This document shows, piece after piece, positions 58,531-64,000 of a stretch of DNA of 64,000 nucleotides. The position numbers and the translations under genes were made by a program. Under the pieces are notes generated by a model. It saw only the letters and a program-made list of their open reading frames with translations, was not told the DNA's origin and searched no databases. Positions within the stretch are counted from its first letter, which is position 1, and every line of letters begins with the position of its first letter. Origin of the DNA: Beroe forskalii (taxonomy: Eukaryota; Ctenophora; Nuda; Beroida; Beroidae). Location: positions 284,501 through 348,500 of the forward strand of contig WFMF01000042.1 in NCBI GenBank assembly GCA_011033025.1. The letters are read 5' to 3'.

Positions 58531-59100
58531 GTGGGCTGGGTGGGCTAAGTGGGGCTAAGTGGGCTAAGGTGGGCTAAGTGGGCTGGTGCTAAACTAAAAC
58601 TAGCAAACTAAGTAAACTAAACCAAAACTAAGTAAACCAAGTAAACTGCAAACTAAGGTGGTGGGCTAAGGTGGGCTAAGTGGGCTAAACAAAGCTAAGC
58701 AACTAAGTGGGCTAAGTAAACTAAGTAAACTAAGTAAACTAAGTAAACTACTAAGTAAACTAAGTAAACTAAGTGGGCCAAAACTGGTGGGCAACCAAGC
58801 AAACTGAGTGGGGCAAGGTGGGCTGGTAAACCAAGTGGGCTGGGTGGGCTAAACTACAAACTGCAAACCAAGTGGGCTAAGGAACTAAGTGGGCTAGCAA
58901 ACTAAAACCAAGTAAACCAAGCAAACTAGGTGGGCCATAAACCAAGCAAAACCAACCAAACCAAGTGGGCTAAGCAAACTAAGCAAACTGAGTAAACCTA
59001 AACTGGGCTAACTGGGCCTAAGGTGGGCTAAGTAAACTAAGTAAACTAAGTAAACTAAACTAACTAAATGGGCTAACCTAAACCAAGTAAACCAAGCTAA
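58531..59100 (+). repeat. Degenerate middle of the AAACTAAGT array
   Basis: Mixed units in which GGGCTAAGT, GGGCTGGGT and AAACCAAGC replace AAACTAAGT. The switch between AAA and GGG in the same register is notable. Confidence 0.85.
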
Positions 59101-59530
59101 CCAAGGGCTAAGTAAACTAAGTAACTAAGTAAACTAAGTAAACTAAGTAAACTAAGTAAACTAAGTAAACTAAGTAAACTAAGTAAACTAAGTAAACTAA
59201 GTAAACTAAGTAAACTAAGTAAACTAAGTAAACTAAGTAAACTAAGTAAACTAAGTAAACTAAGTAAACTAAGTAAACTAAGTAAACTAAGTAAACTAAG
59301 TAAACTAAGTAAACTAAGTAAACTAAGTAAACTAAGTAAACTAAGTAAACTAAGTAAACTAAGTAAACTAAGTAAACTAAGTAAACTAAGTAAACTAAAT
59401 GAACCAAGTAAACTAAATGAACCAAGTAAACTAAATGAACCAAGTAAACTAAATGGACCAAGTAAACTAAGTAAACTAAATGAACTAAGTAAGCTAAGTA
59501 AACTTAATGAACTAAGTAAGCTAAGTAAAC
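59101..59530 (+). repeat. (AAACTAAGT)n array, second block
   Basis: Again near-perfect AAACTAAGT for about 33 units, then AAATGAACCAAGT variants. Repetitive LSLLSL or VYLVYL frames are by-products. Confidence 0.96.
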
Positions 59531-59539
59531 TGAGAAACA

Positions 59540-59868
59540 GACATTTGCTCATAAATCAGAAAGCTATCAATGAATCTTTCTGAAATGGCCATTCCGGCTA
59601 TTTTGAGCACATATGAAGCTATATACAAAATTTAGGAGAGATTGAGTATTTGCTTTTCAAGATAGAAATAAATGTCTGTGACACTAATCCTATCCCAAAA
59701 TCAACCATACTAAGTGTCACAGACATTTGCTCATAAATCAAAAAGCTATCAATGAATCTTTCTGAAATTTGGAAGTATTGTTTGAAACACAATTAATACC
59801 TCACATACAAAATTTCGGGTAAATTGAGCATTTAATTTTGGAGATATGTACTAATGTCTGTGACACTT
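59540..59868. mobile_element. Two MITE-like units with GTGTCACAGACATT ends
   Basis: Unit 59711-59868 has ends AAGTGTCACAGACATT and AATGTCTGTGACACTT, nearly perfect complements. Unit 59540-59690 lacks part of its left end. The family also occurs at 35513-35860, again next to an AAAC(A/T)AAGT array. Confidence 0.8.
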
Positions 59869-59946
59869 ATGCAAATACCAATCGTATGCATTTCAGAATG
59901 AGTTTTTCCTTTTATCTCGAAAATCTATAGTCAGAGCATGATGAAA

Positions 59947-59972
59947 CCTTAACCTTAACCTTAACCTTAACG
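59947..59972 (+). repeat. Short CCTTAA run
   Basis: Four CCTTAA units join directly to the 78-bp array. Confidence 0.9.
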
Positions 59973-61449
59973 GCTTATGACTCCCATAGCAACCGTACGA
60001 TAACCCATAGCAACCAGTCTAAAAACTGAGGAGTTTTCAGCGAAGCTACGGCTTATGACTCCCATAGCAACCGTACGTCTACCCATAGCAACCAGTCTAA
60101 AAACTGAGGAGTTTTCAGCGAAGCTACGGCTTATGACTCCCATAGCAACCGTACGTCTACCCATAGCAACCAGTCTAAAAACTGAGGAGTTTTCAGCGAA
60201 GCTACGGCTTATGACTCCCATAGCAACCGTACGATAACCCATAGCAACCAGTCTAAAAACTGAGGAATTTTCAGCGAAGCTACGGCTTATGACTCCCATA
60301 GCAACCGTACGATTACCCATAGCAACCAGTCTAAAAACTGAGGAGTTTTCAGCGAAGCTACAGCTTATGACTCCCATAGCAACCGTACGATAACCTATAG
60401 CAACCAGTCTAAAAACTGAGGAGTTTTCAGCGAAGCTACGGCTTATGACTCCCATAGCAACCGTACGATAACCCATAGCAACCAGTCTAAAAACTGAGGA
60501 GTTTTCAGCGAAGCTACGGCTTATGACTCCCATAGCAACCGTACGTCTACCCATAGCAACCAGTCTAAAAACTGAGGAGTTTTCAGCGAAGCTACGGCTT
60601 ATGACTCCCATAGCAACCGTACGTCTACCCATAGCAACCAGTCTAAAAACTGAGGAGTTTTCAGCGAAGCTACGGCTTATGACTCCCATAGCAACCGTAC
60701 GATAACCCATAGCAACCAGTCTAAAAACTGAGGAGTTTTCAGCGAAGCTACGGCTTATGACTCCCATAGCAACCGTACGATTACCCATAGCAACCAGTCT
60801 AAAAACTGAGGAGTTTTCAGCGAAGCTACGGCTTATGACTCCCATAGCAACCGTACGATAACCTATAGCAACCAGTCTAAAAACTGAGGAGTTTTCAGCG
60901 AAGCTACGGGTTATGACTCCCATAGCAACCGTACGATAACCCATAGCAACCAGTCTAAAAACTGAGGAGTTTTCAGCGAAGCTACGGCTTATGACTCCCA
61001 TAGCAACCGTACGATAACCCATAGCAACCAGTCTAAAAACTGAGGAGTTTTCAGCGAAGCTACGGCTTATGACTCCCATAGCAACCGTACGATAACCCAT
61101 AGCAACCAGTCTAAAAACTGAGGAGTTTTCAGCGAAGCTACGGCTTATGACTCCCATAGCAACCGTACGATAACCCATAGCAACCAGTCTAAAAACTGAG
61201 GAGTTTTCAGCGAAGCTACGGCTTATGACTCCCATAGCAACCGTACGATAACCTATAGCAACCAGTCTAAAAACTGAGGAGTTTTCAGCGAAGCTACGGC
61301 TTATGACTCCCATAGCAACCGTACGATAACCCATAGCAACCAGTCTAAAAACTGAGGAGTTTTCAGCGAAGCTACGGCTTATGACTCCCATAGCAACCGT
61401 ACGATAACCCATAGCAACCAGTCTAAAAACTGAGGAGTTTTCAGCGAAG
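59973..61449 (-). repeat. 78-bp tandem array B, about 19 copies
   Basis: The same unit and orientation as array A, again open for 500 codons on the minus strand. It ends at GCGAAGC and is joined without a gap to a SET-gene fragment. Confidence 0.95.
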
Positions 61450-61541
61450 CTGGTTGTCTCTCCACTTCCGTGTCTCTCCACTTCCGTGTACGATATTTGA
61501 AGTTGTAGGCATCTTCAAACAATCGAGAGGTATCAATCTTT
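61450..61541 (-). pseudogene. SET gene 5' fragment of partial copy B
   Basis: Matches 56034-56117 (start codon region of the SET gene), with an extra 17-bp tandem duplication (TCTCTCCACTTCCGTGT) and small changes; the start ATG is changed. After CAATCGAGAGGTATCAATCT the match stops; the remaining element sequence resumes only at 63467. Confidence 0.85.
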
Positions 61542-61880
61542 AAACTTTACAACACTACTTTAAACAATCAAATTTGAGGATGTCGAAATGATGAATATGT
61601 AAACCACGTGACGGGTACAGCGAAGGGGGATTGGGGGGCCATGGCGCTGAAAAGTCTCGGGGGCTAGTCTGCATGCGGTTGCCATTCTCTTCAGATCTGA
61701 CTTGGGCTTTGTGGGACGCACATTAAGAGGACTGGCAGACACCATCACAAATAAGATAAGTTTTTAATGTCTGTTGTGTGTTGGTTTCCACGCACATCAC
61801 CCAATCTAACCTCACTTAATGCAGACTAACCCCATAGCTCGACATCCTCAAAATTTGATTGTGCATGTAGTGCTGTGGAG
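61542..61880. mobile_element. Short TIR element related to the 16.7-kb inverted repeat
   Basis: CAATCAAATTTGAGGATGTCGA (61567-61588) pairs with TCGACATCCTCAAAATTTGATTG (61840-61862). Outer motifs are TTTACAACACTACTTTAAA and TGTAGTGCTGT. The same CTCAAATTTGATTG/AGTGTTGTAAAG motif is at 16755-16790. No supported gene inside. Confidence 0.65.
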
Positions 61881-61943
61881 GCGGGACTGCAATTGATAAA
61901 TAGATTAGTTGGTCGATCAACTGATTGATTGACTAATAACACT

Positions 61944-62130
61944 ATGGCAGCATGCAGGGTAATGTCTATTCGAGTCTACTTCAGTCAACTTGTTTACATG
62001 ATCAGTTCCCTGTTTTGTGGGCTGATTTTGCTGACATACTTGATACCTGAGCCTTGTTTTGGGCAGGGTTTGGACTCGTTAGTATTTCCGAAAAGTTCTT
62101 TGACTTTTGATAGTGGCCAAAAGGGTACGG
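61944..62130 (+). CDS. Possible first exon of a secreted or membrane protein
   Basis: From Met at 61944 (MAACRVMSIRVYFSQL) it encodes a hydrophobic stretch (MISSLFCGLILLTYLI) ending in a likely signal-peptide cleavage region (CFGQGLDS). Then comes SLVFPKSSLTFDSGQKG and a possible donor AAAAGG/GTACGG. No continuation exon was found and no family recognised, so this is tentative. Confidence 0.3.
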
Positions 62131-62149
62131 TTGAATCACACATCTAAAA

Positions 62150-62760
62150 ACTCTTAAATTGTGATGTACAAGGTACTGCTACGCAATTAAGCAATTAGAT
62201 GATGATCAGTTTAATAACGGCCACGGGTCTATAGTGTGTGTGGCAGACCTATAAAATTTGACTCTACTTTCAATTATCTTGATATCAATTGCCTTGACTG
62301 AAATAGAAATGTGTGATTCTCCCCAAGTTCCGATCCACTACTATTGAGGTAGAATTCTAAATCATATAAATATGTAAACATTAATGTACTTATTATTTTA
62401 GTTTTAACTTATTTTAAGACAATATTATTGTAATGATTTGATATTATGATATGAGATTTTGCTGCATGCTGCCATAGGTAAACAGTTATATTATGAGACA
62501 TTAGAAAATTTTAATAAAGGTTAAATCCTGTGTCAAAGTGCACAACCCTGCATAATGCACATTTGCAACCCAATTATCACCAACTCACCCACATGTTTGC
62601 TACTGTGTGTTGTCGGTATAATTGGAATATAAATGTAACAAATAAGCAAGGAATGGAAATGGCAGTGAAAACTATGTACATATGCTGATCTTTTCAATTT
62701 CATCAACTTTATAAACCTTGACTTAAAAACACCATATAAACTGCCAAAATGTTTATTTCA
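62150..62760. other. No gene recognised
   Basis: AT-rich sequence leading to a splice-acceptor-like GTTTATTTCAG at 62750-62760, just upstream of the PHD frame. Confidence 0.4.
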
Positions 62761-62880
62761 GGTGTCTGCCGGATTACTTTGCGTCTCATCTGCTGAGAGT
62801 GGCGATCGCTCCAGCTAGCTCCCCGTGCACGGATTGGTGCTCTGGTTCCCTTGTCCCCTGGAGCGCCTCCCTTCATCATC

Positions 62881-63501
62881 ATGACGAAAGGCAAACGACC
62901 AGCCCAATCTGGAGATTTGAAAACCCCTGCTGCAACCTTAACAGTCCCAAACAAGAGAGCTGCAAGGTCAGCTGGGAACTCACCTGCTTCTTCTCCAGTG
63001 AGTCGTAAAGACTCTCTCCCTCCCTCCAAGCCACCAACATCAAGCAGCTCAGTCGCTGAAGACCTTGATGAAACACTGCAGATAGATGTCCTAGAAACAA
63101 GCTTTATGTCCACACCAGCAAACAGCAGTCTGCTAGCACCCACCAAGCTGACAAACTGTCCCTGTGCTGTGTTTGACCGGAAAAGCACAGACATCACATG
63201 CTCCAAGTGCAACAGAAGCTGGCACACAGAGTGTTGTAACCTGAAAGGACTCACGCAAGCTGTTACCAAGAAATTAGGGCCTAAATGGGAATGCCCCTGG
63301 TGCTACCAGCCCTCAGTACCAAATCCTGATGTCAAAAATGGGAATGAGACTGCAGAGTCGTTGAAAGCATTCATGTCTGACATCTCACGACTTCAGAACT
63401 GTTCTGAGATGCTAAGGGATGGTGCCTCAAGTGTAGAGTTCTTCAATCACCACATCAAACATTTGCTCCATTTTTTCACAATGAACTTCCTTGTTAAGTG
63501 A
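62881..63501 (+). pseudogene. PHD-finger protein, truncated by copy B
   Basis: From Met at 62881 (MTKGKRPAQSGDL) it encodes a basic Ser/Pro/Lys-rich region followed by a C4HC3 PHD finger: CPCAVF, CSKC, WHTECC and CPWC (about residues 97-143). An alternative in-frame Met lies at 62851. The frame crosses into element copy B at about 63467 and stops at 63501, so the last about 11 residues are foreign. A PHD finger behind a basic Ser/Pro-rich region occurs in ORF1 proteins of some CR1/L2-type retrotransposons as well as in host chromatin proteins; I cannot decide between them. Confidence 0.7.
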
Positions 63502-64000
63502 TTGACTTAAGTGGATCATATGTCACCAAGGTGATGCTGTCTCACATGCCGCATTCGTTGCTTGAATCAAGTTCTTGACAGGAATTAAACAGGATGAGTG
63601 GATCACATATCACCACTTAACGACGTAGCTCGTTGTTCTTCCTTAGGGTGTATTCCATGACACCACTTTAGCACTGTGAAGTTTATGCTCCTTCTCGTCA
63701 TGAGCTGACACCATGTCTCACATGTCGATGTGTGACGAGTTGGTGATAAGGATTGACACTTAGCATCATGCTAACGAGCTAGCCAATATCGAATATATAA
63801 GCCAAGTTGAAGTTCAAAGAGTATCGTCTTCCATTATGCCTTCATCATTTGTCCAGACAACGTACAACGAATACCTCGAAGCATGCCCTCCTTCTGATCC
63901 AGCCCTGCAACGCCCTGACCTCGATTACTACCGAGTTTCTGTGGCGGTGAGATCCCCCTCCTCCCCCATCTTGGACCTACTCCAGGCGCTCTGCGGGGAG
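63467..64000 (+). mobile_element. SET/ORF-B element partial copy B, runs off the window
   Basis: Shows no difference from 56165-56698 with a constant offset of 7302 and no gaps, as far as I can check by eye. It starts inside the divergent promoter of the element, so it lacks the SET gene and left end here. The break point TCCATTTTTTCACA is where the PHD frame is cut. Confidence 0.92.
63836..64000 (+). CDS. ORF-B of copy B, 5' part
   Basis: The first 55 codons of the same 501-residue frame as 56534, apparently unchanged, with the same TATA-like ATATATAAG about 35 bp upstream. Continues beyond the window. Confidence 0.88.
   Translation, partial: MPSSFVQTTYNEYLEACPPSDPALQRPDLDYYRVSVAVRSPSSPILDLLQALCGE

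Noticed and set aside
59097-59552. LSLLSL and VYLVYL frames
   Set aside because: Translation of the AAACTAAGT array.

Overview
The window is eukaryotic and almost certainly from an invertebrate animal or close relative. Its genes have GT-AG introns, and it carries a thrombospondin/EGF/cadherin-type extracellular protein, a TMEM260-like gene, a KMT5A-like SET gene, a non-LTR retrotransposon and many TIR/foldback elements. I cannot name the species; a repeat-rich marine invertebrate (sponge, cnidarian or similar) would fit. Most of the bases are repeats.

Layout. 1-3110: mostly featureless AT-rich DNA with one short 46-bp repeat cluster. 3111-6127: a 29-bp minisatellite. 6160-6910: CCGG-rich palindromic DNA. 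6910-11200: a ~346-bp satellite in two opposing blocks. 11590-13430: a small minisatellite and two MITE-like hairpins. 13451-14360: the first two exons of a minus-strand TMEM260-like gene. 16647-18120: nested inverted repeats and a GC-rich palindromic cluster. 19308-21343: a foldback-type element with an 8-bp target duplication.

21416-49133: one very large plus-strand gene for a secreted modular protein. In order it encodes a signal peptide, a long LRR array, a fibro-slime-type domain, a cadherin-like domain, Cys-rich GCC2/GCC3-like modules, thrombospondin-type EGF modules and TSP3 calcium repeats. Its first large exon is split at codon 1089 by a 3.7-kb foldback element with a perfect 10-bp target duplication; removing the element and one duplication copy restores the frame exactly. 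The introns are packed with minisatellites, a decayed SET/ORF-B element and a decayed non-LTR retrotransposon. The 3' end of the gene is not in the window or was not recognised.

50788-64000: telomere-like CCTTAA/CCCTAA arrays, two arrays of the same 78-bp unit, AAACTAAGT arrays, and an intact two-gene element (55195-58135). That element encodes a KMT5A-like SET protein and, divergently, a 501-residue protein of no recognised family. Parts of it also occur at 32780-34830 (decayed) and 63467-64000 (no difference seen in the overlap). It has inverted ends and is my best candidate for an undescribed mobile system. At the right edge a PHD-finger reading frame is truncated where the third copy begins.
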